NCBI RefSeq assembly: GCF_008364685.1
Contig: NZ_VTTL01000006.1
Span: forward strand, 248,001 to 312,000
Direction of reading: 5' to 3'
Source of the DNA: Xanthobacter oligotrophicus
GTDB lineage: Bacteria > Pseudomonadota > Alphaproteobacteria > Rhizobiales > Xanthobacteraceae
DNA: 64,000 bases
Shown: one piece after another, positions 51,401-59,864 of the stretch
How positions within the stretch are numbered: position 1 is the first letter of the stretch
Layout: each line of letters opens with the position of its first letter
Position numbers and translations under genes: made by a program
The notes under the pieces: model-generated
Told to the model about the DNA's origin: nothing
What the model saw: only the letters and a program-made list of their open reading frames with translations
Databases searched by the model: none

Positions 51401-52207
51401 TCAAGCGTTGGAGTCGGTGTGCAGCAGAAAATCCACCATCTTTTCCTGCAGGGCGAAGTACATTTCGGTGCCGGTGGAGGTGGGGCAGCCGGCGGCGCGG
51501 GCGGCGGCGATCAGCGGCGATACCGCCGGCTGGGTGATGACACAGCCCACATGGGTGGCAGGCGCGAGCCTCGTCACATCCACGGGCAGCGGATCGCCCT
51601 CCTTCATGCCCATGGGCGTGGCATTGGCGACGAGGTCGAAGCCGGCGGGATCGGTGGAGCCCACCACCGCCCGGCCCTTGCCGAGCGTGTTGAGGCGGGC
51701 GACGATGGCATCGCGTCGCGCCCCGTCGGCGTCATGGATGGCGAGCTCGGCGACGCCCGCATCGATCAGGGCGAGAGCGATGGCGGAGCCCGCGCCGCCC
51801 GCCCCCACCAGCAGCGCCCGCTTGCCGGCAGGATCGAAGCCCGCATTGACCGCGGCGCCGACGAAGCCGAGGCCGTCCACGATGTCGCCGTACCAGCCAC
51901 CCTCGGGCCGCTGGCGCATGATGTTCACCGAGCCGATGAAGGCGGCGCGGTCGGAGGCTTCGGCGCAGTGGGAAAAGCAGCCGAACTTGTGGGGCACGGT
52001 GACGACGACGCCGCCGAGATTTTTCAGCTTGCCCGAGACGGCGAGCAGGTCGCCGAGATCCCCGGTTCCCACCTGCACCGGCACAAGGATGCCGTCATGA
52101 TTGCGGGAGAGAAAGGCTGCCGTCATGCCGGCGGGGGATTTCACCTGGGCGATCGGATCGCCGACGATGATGTAGAGGCGGGTTGCGCCGGACAGGTCGA
52201 TGTTCAT
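51401..52207 (-). CDS. Shikimate/quinate dehydrogenase-like enzyme
   Basis: 268 residues. AroE fold: DPIAQVKSPAGMTAAF substrate motif, VVVTVPHKFG with the catalytic Lys, DIVDGLGFVGA, Rossmann GAGGAGSAIALAL, NATPMGM and the end TGTEMYFALQEKMVDF. Members of this subgroup, unlike the biosynthetic AroE, tend to be encoded in catabolic clusters. It would oxidise shikimate or quinate (or an analogue) to the 3-keto acid with NAD(P)+. It sits directly behind the transporter genes of operon I. Confidence 0.85.
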   Translation of the reverse strand: MNIDLSGATRLYIIVGDPIAQVKSPAGMTAAFLSRNHDGILVPVQVGTGDLGDLLAVSGKLKNLGGVVVTVPHKFGCFSHCAEASDRAAFIGSVNIMRQRPEGGWYGDIVDGLGFVGAAVNAGFDPAGKRALLVGAGGAGSAIALALIDAGVAELAIHDADGARRDAIVARLNTLGKGRAVVGSTDPAGFDLVANATPMGMKEGDPLPVDVTRLAPATHVGCVITQPAVSPLIAAARAAGCPTSTGTEMYFALQEKMVDFLLHTDSNA

Positions 52208-52233
52208 GGGGGGCTCCGTGGAGAGGGCGCGCG

Positions 52234-54762
52234 TCAGCTGGCCGCGGCGATGAGGTCTTCGCCCTGCACCACGCCGAGGAGGCGGGCCTGCAAGGCGTGA
52301 TCGGCTTCCAGCCGCCCGGCGTCACCGGCGAAGGCCACCTGTCCGTTCACCAGGACATAGGCGCGGTCGACGATGGGCAGGACGGTTTCGGTGTGGTGCT
52401 CGACGATCACCATGGCCACCTTGCCGCGCAGCTTCACGAGGGCTTCCATGACCTCGTTGACCACGGCGGGCGCGAGGCCCTCGAACGGCTCGTCGAGCAG
52501 GATCAGCTTGGACGGCATCACCAGGGCGCGGGCAATGGCCACCATCTGGCGCTCGCCGCCGGAGAGGTTCTCTGCCCGCGCCGACTGGCGGGTCTTGAGC
52601 CGCGGGAACAGCTCGAACACCTCGTCCAGGCTGATGCCGCCGGGCCGGGCCGCCAGCTGGAGATTTTCCACCACCGTCAGGTTGGGGAACAGGCGCCGGC
52701 CTTCTGGCACCAGGGAGATGCCGCGGCGGTTGATCTCGTAGGGGCGCAGGCCGGTCAGCGCCTCGCCCTTCAGCTTCAACTCGCCGGCCGCGAGGGGCAG
52801 GCTGCCGGTGAGGGCGCGCAAGGTGGTGGTCTTGCCCACGCCGTTGCGGCCGAGCAGCGCCACCGCCTCGCCCTCATGCACCACGAGATCGATGCCGGTG
52901 AGGACGCTGGAGCCGTTGTAGCCGGCGACCATGCCTTTGGCCTCGAGGAGGATCGGCGCTGCGGCATGGGCTTGGCGCTCCACTGCCGGAGGGGCCGCGC
53001 GTTCGCCGTCCTTGGCTGCGCCGAGATAGGCGGCGATCACCTCCGGATGGGCGGCCACCTCCAGCGGCGGTCCGTCGGCGACGATGCGGCCCTGGTGCAG
53101 CACCGAGATGCGATCGGAGATGGCAAGGACCCGGTCGATGTCGTGCTCGATGAGCAGCACCGCATGGCTGCGCGACAATCGCTTGATGAGATCGGCCACC
53201 ACCACGCGGTCCGCCTCGGCGAGACCGGCCAGCGGTTCGTCCAGGAGCAGCAGCTTGGAGTCGATGGAGAGCGTGACGGCGATCTCCAGCAGACGCTTGG
53301 CGCCGTGGGGCAGATCGGCGCTGCGCGCGGCCGCCTTGTCGGCCAGGCCGACGGCGTCGAGCAGCGACCAGGCCCGGGCGTTGATCGCATCCAGGCGATG
53401 GGCGTCCACGAACAGGCCCCGCGCTCCGCGCCGCTGCGCCTGTACCGCGATGCGCACGTTCTCGAACACGGTAAGGTGCGGGAAGATCGACAGGATCTGG
53501 AACGAGCGCCCCATGCCCAGCCTCGCGCGGGCGTGAAGCGGCAGGCGGGTGACGTCGGCTCCCTCGAACAGGACCTGTCCGGCCGTCGGTGGCAGCACGC
53601 CCGTGAGCATGTTGAAGAAGGTGGTCTTGCCGGCGCCGTTCGGCCCGATGATGGTGTGCAGCGTGTTGGGATAGACGGTGAAGTCGATGCTCCTGGCCGT
53701 GACGAGGCTGCCGAAGCTCTTGTTGAGCCCTCGCGTCTCGAGGATCGGCTTGCGCGAGTCGAGCGCCTGCAACGCGCTGGAATAAGGCACGATCAGCCCC
53801 GGGCGCTGTGGGATGGTATTGCGTGTCAGGGTCCAGCGCTCGCAGCGGAACAGCCGCTGGACGAGGCCCTGGATCCCTTCCGGGGAGAACAGCGCGAAGG
53901 CAATGAGCAGCGGGGCAAAGATCAGCCACCAGTTCTCGGTGATGGCGGAGAGGCGGTTTTCGAGCACGATGAAGGTGATGGCGCCCCACAGCGGCCCGAG
54001 GAAGTGGTGCACGCCGCCGAGCACCGTCATCAGCAGGCTGTCGCCCGCATGCTGCCAGCCGAGATTGTTGGCATAGACGCCCTGCAGCAGGAAGGTCAGC
54101 AGCGCGCCGGCATAGCCGACCACGACCGCGCACAGGATGAAGCCCACGAGCCGCACCCGGTAGACGTCATAGCCGAGGCTCGCCGCCCGCACGTCATTGT
54201 CGCGCACTGCCTGGAGCACGCGTCCGAACGGAGCGTGGGCGAGCCGCCACAGCAGCCACATCACCCCGACCACGGTCGTCACCACGAAGACATGGAAGGT
54301 CAGCGGGCTCTCCATGAGCGGTCGCGGAACGCCCTGGATGCCGTTCTCGCCGCCGGTGACGGAGGTCCATTTGAAGGCGACTTCGAACGCGATCTGCGAG
54401 CAGGCGAGCGTCAAAAGGGAAAAATAGAGCCCCTTGCGCCTCAGGATGACGGCGCCGATGCCAAGGCCCAGCAGGGCGGCGAACACCATCGACAGCCCCA
54501 GCGCGCCGATCTCGTTGCCGCCGAGCCCGAGGATGAAATAGGCCGCGGCATAACTTGTACAGCCGAAGAAGACCGATGCGCCGAAGGGCACAAGGCCGGT
54601 ATAACCGATCAGCAGGTTCACCCCGGCGCCGTAGAGCGCGTAGATGGCGATCTGGGTGACGAGCTGGATCGGGGCGCCGAGGGCGAGCCACAACGCGCTG
54701 AGCGCGCCCAGCACCAGGGCGGTCCACAGGACGGGATGGAGGAGTACGGCGCGGAGGGTCAT
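52234..54762 (-). CDS. Single-chain LivM-LivG-LivF ABC transporter protein (permease plus two ATPases)
   Basis: 842 residues from ATG 54762, overlapping the livH-like stop. Residues 1-305: LivM-type permease (ALYGAGVNLLIGYTGLVPFG, GLYFSLLTLA, GLGGNEIG). Residues 340-585: LivG-type ATPase with Walker A GPNGAGKT at 373-380 and LLLDEP near 505. Residues 605-842: LivF-type ATPase with Walker A GRNGVGKT at 638-645, signature LSGGERQ near 733 and LILLDEP near 753. Usually three genes; here one frame with Ala/Pro-rich linkers at about 310-338 and 585-603. Together with the 291-residue permease and the 417-residue binding protein it forms one importer. Confidence 0.9.
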   Translation of the reverse strand: MTLRAVLLHPVLWTALVLGALSALWLALGAPIQLVTQIAIYALYGAGVNLLIGYTGLVPFGASVFFGCTSYAAAYFILGLGGNEIGALGLSMVFAALLGLGIGAVILRRKGLYFSLLTLACSQIAFEVAFKWTSVTGGENGIQGVPRPLMESPLTFHVFVVTTVVGVMWLLWRLAHAPFGRVLQAVRDNDVRAASLGYDVYRVRLVGFILCAVVVGYAGALLTFLLQGVYANNLGWQHAGDSLLMTVLGGVHHFLGPLWGAITFIVLENRLSAITENWWLIFAPLLIAFALFSPEGIQGLVQRLFRCERWTLTRNTIPQRPGLIVPYSSALQALDSRKPILETRGLNKSFGSLVTARSIDFTVYPNTLHTIIGPNGAGKTTFFNMLTGVLPPTAGQVLFEGADVTRLPLHARARLGMGRSFQILSIFPHLTVFENVRIAVQAQRRGARGLFVDAHRLDAINARAWSLLDAVGLADKAAARSADLPHGAKRLLEIAVTLSIDSKLLLLDEPLAGLAEADRVVVADLIKRLSRSHAVLLIEHDIDRVLAISDRISVLHQGRIVADGPPLEVAAHPEVIAAYLGAAKDGERAAPPAVERQAHAAAPILLEAKGMVAGYNGSSVLTGIDLVVHEGEAVALLGRNGVGKTTTLRALTGSLPLAAGELKLKGEALTGLRPYEINRRGISLVPEGRRLFPNLTVVENLQLAARPGGISLDEVFELFPRLKTRQSARAENLSGGERQMVAIARALVMPSKLILLDEPFEGLAPAVVNEVMEALVKLRGKVAMVIVEHHTETVLPIVDRAYVLVNGQVAFAGDAGRLEADHALQARLLGVVQGEDLIAAAS

Positions 54763-55634
54763 TCGAAGCGCTCCCACTTCTCGCCGAAGAGGCCGCGAGG
54801 GCGCGCGATGAGGACGACGGCCATGAGCACGTACATCGCGACGCCGGACCAATCGGGATAGAATTGAACTGTCAGGGCGGTGACGAGGCCCACCATGAGG
54901 CCGGCGACGATGGCGCCGCGGTAGGAACCGAGGCCGCCGATGGTGACGATGACGAAGGCCGGCATGATCGCCGCCGCGCCGATGGCGGGGCTCACGGTCC
55001 AGAGTGGCCCGGCCAGCATGCCGGCGAGGCCGGCGAGCAGGCAGCCGATGCCGAACACGCCCGAAAGCACGATGGGCAGGTTTATGCCGAGCAGGCCCAC
55101 CATCTCGGGATCGCGCGAGCCGGCCCGGATGATGCGGCCGAACGGCGTGTAGGCTAGGAACGCCCAGAAGGCGACCAGCGCTGCGATGGTCACGCACAAA
55201 ACCGCAACGCGGTAGGTGGTGATCAGGATCGCGCCCCATTCCACGAAGCCGGCCAGCGGCCTCGGCGGACTGAAGGGCTGGGGTGCGCCGCCGAAGATGA
55301 GCCGCAGCAGCGCCTCCACCAGCAGGGCCAGGGCGAAGGTGAGGATCAGGCTGATGAGGGGCTCCTTGTCATAGAGCCGCCGGATCAGAACCATCTCCAC
55401 GACCATGCCGATGAGGCCGGTGAGCAGCGGTGCGAGCAGCGCCGCGCCCCATCCGAACTGTTGCGTCAGCACCAGAGCAAGATAGGCGCCGATGGCGAAG
55501 AAGGCGCCGTGCGCAAAGTTCACGATGCCCAGCATGCCGAAGATGATCGACAGGCCGACAGCAATCAGAACGTAGAGAAATCCAAGTACCAGGCCATTTA
55601 CGGCCTGTGATAAGATCATGTCGAGCATTACCAT
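54759..55634 (-). CDS. LivH-type ABC transporter permease
   Basis: 291 residues from ATG 55634. Hydrophobic throughout with the LivH motifs NGLVLGFLYVLIAVGLSIIF, GMLGIVNFAHGAFFAIGAYL and GLGSYRGAIVAGLMVGLVTA. Overlaps the fusion gene by four bases (ATGA). Second permease of the operon I importer. Confidence 0.9.
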   Translation of the reverse strand: MVMLDMILSQAVNGLVLGFLYVLIAVGLSIIFGMLGIVNFAHGAFFAIGAYLALVLTQQFGWGAALLAPLLTGLIGMVVEMVLIRRLYDKEPLISLILTFALALLVEALLRLIFGGAPQPFSPPRPLAGFVEWGAILITTYRVAVLCVTIAALVAFWAFLAYTPFGRIIRAGSRDPEMVGLLGINLPIVLSGVFGIGCLLAGLAGMLAGPLWTVSPAIGAAAIMPAFVIVTIGGLGSYRGAIVAGLMVGLVTALTVQFYPDWSGVAMYVLMAVVLIARPRGLFGEKWERFE

Positions 55635-55721
55635 GTCCTCGTGGGGGCAGTCGCGCGCGACCGGTCGCGGTCCCGTGTGGGGCCGCGTCCAGGACTTCGT
55701 GCGCCGCGAAGCAGCGGATGC

Positions 55722-56975
55722 TCAGATGCTGTCCATCTTGCAGGCCGAGGCGGTCTCGGGGCCGTAGAGGGCGTCCGCCTCGGCCTCGGTCTTCGGCACC
55801 TCCGCCTTGACGTCGAAGAAGTCCCACTTGTCGGTAATCTTGGGCTTCACGCCGAGCACGACCACGGTGCTCGTCAGCTGGTGGTCGAAGGGCCGGAAGG
55901 AGATTTCGCGCGTCCCGCCGCGTCGGGTCTGCCAGCGCTCGAGGGCGTTGACGACCGCCGTCGAATCCGTGGAGCCCGCGGCCTCGATGGAGTCGAGAAG
56001 GATGTTGGTGCCGAACCATCCCATCCAGGCTTTGTCAGCTGGAGGGCGATTGTATTTCTTCTCGTATGCCGCCGTCATGGCCTGTTCATCTGGCGGATTG
56101 GCGGGGTTCTTATAGTACCAGGTGCTCGTGTAGAGGCCGTCGGCGGCCTCGGGCCCCACGCCCCACAGGTCGGTGTTGCCCACCGCAATTTCCGCGAACG
56201 GGATGCGACCACGCATGCCCAGTTCGTTCCATTGCTTCAGGAAACCCATGAGGTCGCTGCCGGCGATGCCGCCGATGACGACGTCGGGCTTGGCGGCGCG
56301 AATCTTCAGGATGAAGGAGGAGAAGTCCTGCGTGCCCACGGGCACGTCATCGGCACCCACGATGGTTCCGCCGATCTCTTTGGCGTACTGGCCGAAGAAG
56401 CGCTTGATGTCCTGGCCGAAGGCATAGGCGGCCGTCAGCAGGTACCATTTCTTGCCGATGGCGGCGGCCTGAGGGGCCAGCACCCGTGCCTGCACCTCCA
56501 CCGGGGCCTGGGTGCGGAAGGTGTAGCGATTGCAGGATGCGCCGGTCAGGGCGTCGGCCGCCGCATTGGTGGCGATGAAGGGCACTTTTGCCTTCTTGGC
56601 CACCGCCGAGATGGCGAAGGCGTGGGACGAGAGCGCCCCGCCGACAAGGCCCGCCACCTTGTGCTCGCCGACCAGGCGCTCGGCATTCTGCTGGGCGCCC
56701 TGCGGATTGGGCTCATCGAGCCAGACAATCTCCGTCGGCCGCCCAAGCAGGGTTCCGCCGCGCTGCTCCAGCGCAAGGAAGCTGCCCTGGGCGAGATGCT
56801 CGGATTGGCCGACGATAGGACCGGTCTTGCCGTAGAGCATGCCGATGCGGATCGGCTCGGCTGCATGGGCGCGGCCGACCCACGGCATGGCGACGGCACC
56901 GGCGGTCGCGCCGAGCAGCAGGTTGCGTCGATTGATGGCGAATGCGCCGGAGCGCGGACTCGTTTCGTCGCCCAT
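55722..56975 (-). CDS. Liv-type ABC transporter solute-binding protein (operon I)
   Basis: 417 residues from ATG 56975 with GGGAGGA upstream. Signal peptide of Tat type (NRRNLLLGATAGAVAMPWVG, cleavage at AHA). Family 6 binding protein: IRIGMLYGKTGPIVGQSEHL, GLVGGALSSHAFAISAVAKK, FIATNAAADALTG, RPPADKAWMGWFGTNILLDS. First gene of operon I. Ligand not evident; aromatic/alicyclic acid is inferred from the operon. Confidence 0.87.
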   Translation of the reverse strand: MGDETSPRSGAFAINRRNLLLGATAGAVAMPWVGRAHAAEPIRIGMLYGKTGPIVGQSEHLAQGSFLALEQRGGTLLGRPTEIVWLDEPNPQGAQQNAERLVGEHKVAGLVGGALSSHAFAISAVAKKAKVPFIATNAAADALTGASCNRYTFRTQAPVEVQARVLAPQAAAIGKKWYLLTAAYAFGQDIKRFFGQYAKEIGGTIVGADDVPVGTQDFSSFILKIRAAKPDVVIGGIAGSDLMGFLKQWNELGMRGRIPFAEIAVGNTDLWGVGPEAADGLYTSTWYYKNPANPPDEQAMTAAYEKKYNRPPADKAWMGWFGTNILLDSIEAAGSTDSTAVVNALERWQTRRGGTREISFRPFDHQLTSTVVVLGVKPKITDKWDFFDVKAEVPKTEAEADALYGPETASACKMDSI

Positions 56976-57090
56976 CCTGTCCTCCCTGGAAGGCGTTTTT
57001 CCCGGAATGTCCGCTTTGCGGATTTTTTGGTGGTGGTCCGCGGGCTCGCCATGGAGCCCGTCACTGGACGGCTCATTCGGTAGCACGACT

Positions 57091-57130
57091 GGAATTGGAT
57101 TCCAATTTTAATTTTGGAACTGGATTCCAG
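57091..57130. promoter_or_regulatory. Two palindromic TGGAA-N5-TTCCA operators of the IclR regulator
   Basis: TGGAATTGGATTCCA at 57091-57105 and TGGAACTGGATTCCA at 57116-57130, 14 of 15 bases identical, each a perfect TGGAA/TTCCA dyad and 25 bp apart. They lie between the divergent binding-protein gene and the IclR gene, in otherwise high-GC DNA made locally AT-rich (AATTTTAATTTT). Probable binding sites of the IclR protein. Confidence 0.68.
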
Positions 57131-57257
57131 TTTTATTGACCGCGGCTCCGCTCCTGTGAAAGGCTGCGCCGTCTGCCGGTGCCCGGCCGCCGCGCGCGGA
57201 AGGGGCAAAGGCGCCGGTTGCAGTCGATCGGCGCCAGACCTATCAGTGGAGGCAGCA

Positions 57258-58250
57258 ATGCCCGGTGCAATGGCCCCTTCTGCCAGGACGTCGCTGCCCT
57301 CTGGCGTGGGTGCGGATCCCACCAAAGGCGGCCGGCCGGTCACCGTGCAGAATGGACAGCGTGACGAGGCCATGGACAAGAAACTCCCGCAAAGCCCTGT
57401 CGAGAGCGATGCCGAGGCCGGCCCCAGCGGCCTTCTGGAGCGCACCCTTGCGGTGCTGGAGCTGCTGGCGGTCCATGCTCACGGCCTGCCGCTCTACGAG
57501 GTGGCCGACCATCTCCACATTCCGCGCAGCGCCACCCATCGCATCCTGACCAGCCTTGTGGAGCATGGATACGTGCGCCAGGAGCGTCAGCTCGGCGCCT
57601 ATCTGCTCACGGCCAAGTTGACCTCGCTGGCCTTCACCTTCCTCGCCGCCAGCGGCATCACCGACTTTGCCCAGCCCATTCTCGACCGTCTCGCTCACGA
57701 GTCCGGGGAGCTGGTGCGCCTCGCCATGATCGACGGTCGCGAATTGATCTGGGTGGCGAAATCCCAAGGCTCGCCCTTCGGGCTGCGCTATGACCCGGAC
57801 ATGGGGCAGGTGGGTCGCCTGTCCTGCTCGGCCTCGGGCCACGCCTGGCTGTCGTGCCTGCCGGAAGAGGAGGCGATCGCTCTGGTGGAGACTCAGGGCT
57901 ATGGGGCGCGTCGCGACTTCGGCCCGCGGGCACCGGAGACCCGGACCGCGCTGCTGAAATATCTGCGCGTCGCCCGCAAGCGCGGCTTCGCCGTGACCGT
58001 GCAGACCTATACGCCGTGGATGAATGCCTGTGCCGCCCCCGTGCGCAGTATCGCCACCGGCGAAGTGACGGGAACGGTGGTGATTGCCGGTCCCAATGTG
58101 CGCCTCACCGAGGCGCGCATGCTGGGGCTCGGGACGCTGCTGATGGAGGCGGCGCGCGAACTGTCCATGGCGGTGAGCGCCTCTCCCGGCCTTGCCGCGC
58201 GGCGTGGGAGTGAGCGGTCGAGTTTCTTTGCGGGACCGGGCGAAGCCTGA
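57258..58250 (+). CDS. IclR-family regulator of operon I
   Basis: 331 residues from ATG 57258, preceded by GGAGG with five bases spacing; ATG 57372 (293 residues) would also keep the complete domain. Winged HTH: LLERTLAVLELLAVHAHGLP, LYEVADHLHIPRSATHRILT and VEHGYVRQE; effector domain with SGELVRLAMIDGRELIWVAK and GRLSCSASGHAWLS, ending YTPWMNACAAPVRS. IclR proteins of the PcaR/PcaU/PobR type control aromatic-acid catabolism. Divergent from operon I. Confidence 0.85.
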   Translation: MPGAMAPSARTSLPSGVGADPTKGGRPVTVQNGQRDEAMDKKLPQSPVESDAEAGPSGLLERTLAVLELLAVHAHGLPLYEVADHLHIPRSATHRILTSLVEHGYVRQERQLGAYLLTAKLTSLAFTFLAASGITDFAQPILDRLAHESGELVRLAMIDGRELIWVAKSQGSPFGLRYDPDMGQVGRLSCSASGHAWLSCLPEEEAIALVETQGYGARRDFGPRAPETRTALLKYLRVARKRGFAVTVQTYTPWMNACAAPVRSIATGEVTGTVVIAGPNVRLTEARMLGLGTLLMEAARELSMAVSASPGLAARRGSERSSFFAGPGEA

Positions 58251-58264
58251 GCGGGGAGGGGGTG

Positions 58265-58850
58265 CTCACCCCTCCGAAATCGCCTTAGCAAGAGCACGTA
58301 CTTGCTTCGGTCTCTGGGCTTTTTCGGTCGCGCGGCGATGACTTTGGCCGATGAACACGTAAGCCGCCGGCACCACGTAGAGCGTGAACAGCGTGCCGAT
58401 GCTCGCCGCGATCCTCGCCGGGCAGGCGTCCGAGATAGGCCATCAGCTGGTTGCGCTGCTGGGCGAGCTGCTTCTGCAGCGGCGGCAGGGTGGCCTGCGT
58501 CTGGGCAAGGTTCGACTGCTGCGACAGCACGTCGGACTGCGCCACCGCGCCCAGCTCGAACTGGCGCTGGATCAGCGTGAGCTGCTCCTGCTCCGACTTG
58601 ATGATGTCGTTGGTGGCCTCGATCTGGGCGAGCGGGGAGGCATCGGCGATGGCGGAGGTGACGACGTTGGCGGTGAGGCTGAGATAGGTCGCCTCCAGCT
58701 GGTAGCGCTGGTCGTCCGCCTGGGCCTCGATGGCTTCCACTTGCCGGCGGGTGCCGCCCCGTCCAGCGCATAGGACACGCTTACGGTCGCATTGTAGAGG
58801 TTGTAGGGGCTGCTGCTGCCGCTCTGGCCCTGCGTCGCTTATCTTGGAGC
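58265..58850 (-). pseudogene. Rearranged debris of an RND efflux pump and its outer-membrane factor
   Basis: Leftward from about 58850: SPYNLYNATVSVSYALDG, a frame change near 58755, then VEAIEAQADDQRYQLEATYL, VVTSAIADASPLAQ, QFELGAVAQSDVLSQQSNLA and LMAYLGRLPGED, which is the middle of a NodT/TolC-type outer-membrane factor. Near 58430 it joins IGTLFTLYVVPAAYVFIGQS and the tail HRRATEKAQRPKQVRALAKA, the last residues of an RND pump. In intact operons the pump end comes first, so the two parts were rearranged. Confidence 0.72.
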
Positions 58851-58994
58851 GTTACAGTCGGCTGTCGCCGGCCTGCAGGTGTTTCCGGAGAGGGCTGCGA
58901 TGCCGCCGCAATGGGAGCCATTGCGCGCGAGGCCACACTTTCCAACGATGTGTCATCACGTGTGATCGGCATCATACGCCCAACCTCGCCGCCG

Positions 58995-59777
58995 TCATTC
59001 CGCCCGGACCAGCCGGGAGACATAGGCGAAGCGGTCGCCCGGGTGGATGCTGACGGAAAGAAGCGCCAGTTCGCCGGCACCCAGGAAATAGGAGCGCGTG
59101 ATTTCCAGCGCATGGCCGTTCACCGGTGCCTGGAGCGCCGCGGCCATCCGCTCGGGCACGCCTGAGGCGCGCAACGTCTGCTCCACCTCGGCGATGCGGC
59201 GGCCGGCCGCTTCCTCCACCAGTTCGGAAACCGCGCCCACATGCGTTGCCATGCGGGCGCGCACGTGGTCGGCGTATTGCGCATCCACATAGACGTCGGT
59301 CCAGCAGATGGGCGGGGCCTCGGGATCCTTCCGGTCGACACGACAGTAGGAAATGCGCAGCCAGCGAGAACCCGGCTGGAGGCCGAGGCGCTTGGCCTTT
59401 TCCCGATCGGCCACCATGTCGGCGAGGGTGAGACCTTCGCGCCTGGTGTCGGCGGCGTACTGCGAGATCGCCTCGACCGAGCCGAGGGTCTGCGAGAAGC
59501 CCTGGCCTGCCCGCTGAGGCTCCGCCGCTTCCACCCGCGTGCCAAGGCTGGGGCGGCGGGAGACCATTCCGAGCTTCTGAAGTTCGTCGAGGGCGGCGCG
59601 CACGGTGGAGCGGCTGACCCCCAGGGCCAGGGCCAGGGCCGGCTCACTCGGCAGGGTTGAGCCCACCGGATGCACCCCCTGGCCGATCTCTCCAACCAGT
59701 TGGCGGGCGACCTCCGCATACCTCTTGCTCAACGCTCGGCTCTCCCTGGCAACTCGAAAATGGATAGCACGCGCCAT
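58995..59777 (-). CDS. GntR-family regulator of the HutC (UTRA) subgroup
   Basis: 260 residues if started at ATG 59777; that ATG adjoins an operator and has no ribosome site, so TTG 59729 with GGAGA upstream, or a leaderless message, must be considered. HTH: RYAEVARQLVGEIGQG, STLPSEPALALALGVSRSTV, RAALDELQKLGMVSRRPSLG. UTRA domain: GSRWLRISYCRVDRKDPEAP, VEQTLRASGVPERMAAALQA, ITRSYFLGAGELALLSVSIH. Divergent from the lyase/symporter genes, which it should control, and autoregulated. Confidence 0.85.
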   Translation of the reverse strand: MARAIHFRVARESRALSKRYAEVARQLVGEIGQGVHPVGSTLPSEPALALALGVSRSTVRAALDELQKLGMVSRRPSLGTRVEAAEPQRAGQGFSQTLGSVEAISQYAADTRREGLTLADMVADREKAKRLGLQPGSRWLRISYCRVDRKDPEAPPICWTDVYVDAQYADHVRARMATHVGAVSELVEEAAGRRIAEVEQTLRASGVPERMAAALQAPVNGHALEITRSYFLGAGELALLSVSIHPGDRFAYVSRLVRAE

Positions 59778-59830
59778 TGTCCGAACAAAACGCTTGATAT
59801 TTGTACGGACAATGTGTTTTGTTCGTACAA
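59777..59830. promoter_or_regulatory. Three TTGTnCGnACAA operators between the GntR regulator and the lyase gene
   Basis: TTGTCCGAACAA (59777-59788), TTGTACGGACAA (59801-59812) and TTGTTCGTACAA (59819-59830): three 12-bp sites with the same dyad TTGT-N-CG-N-ACAA. Starts are 24 and 18 bp apart. The first touches the possible start codon of the regulator. Symmetry, number and place make them very likely the binding sites of the GntR/HutC protein. Confidence 0.72.
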
Positions 59831-59864
59831 AATCAAATCAAGTCCCCATGACCTGGGAGGTCAC

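Noticed and set aside
52183-54861. 892-codon plus-strand frame opposite the ABC transporter fusion
   Set aside because: Antisense shadow; the minus strand has complete ABC motifs.
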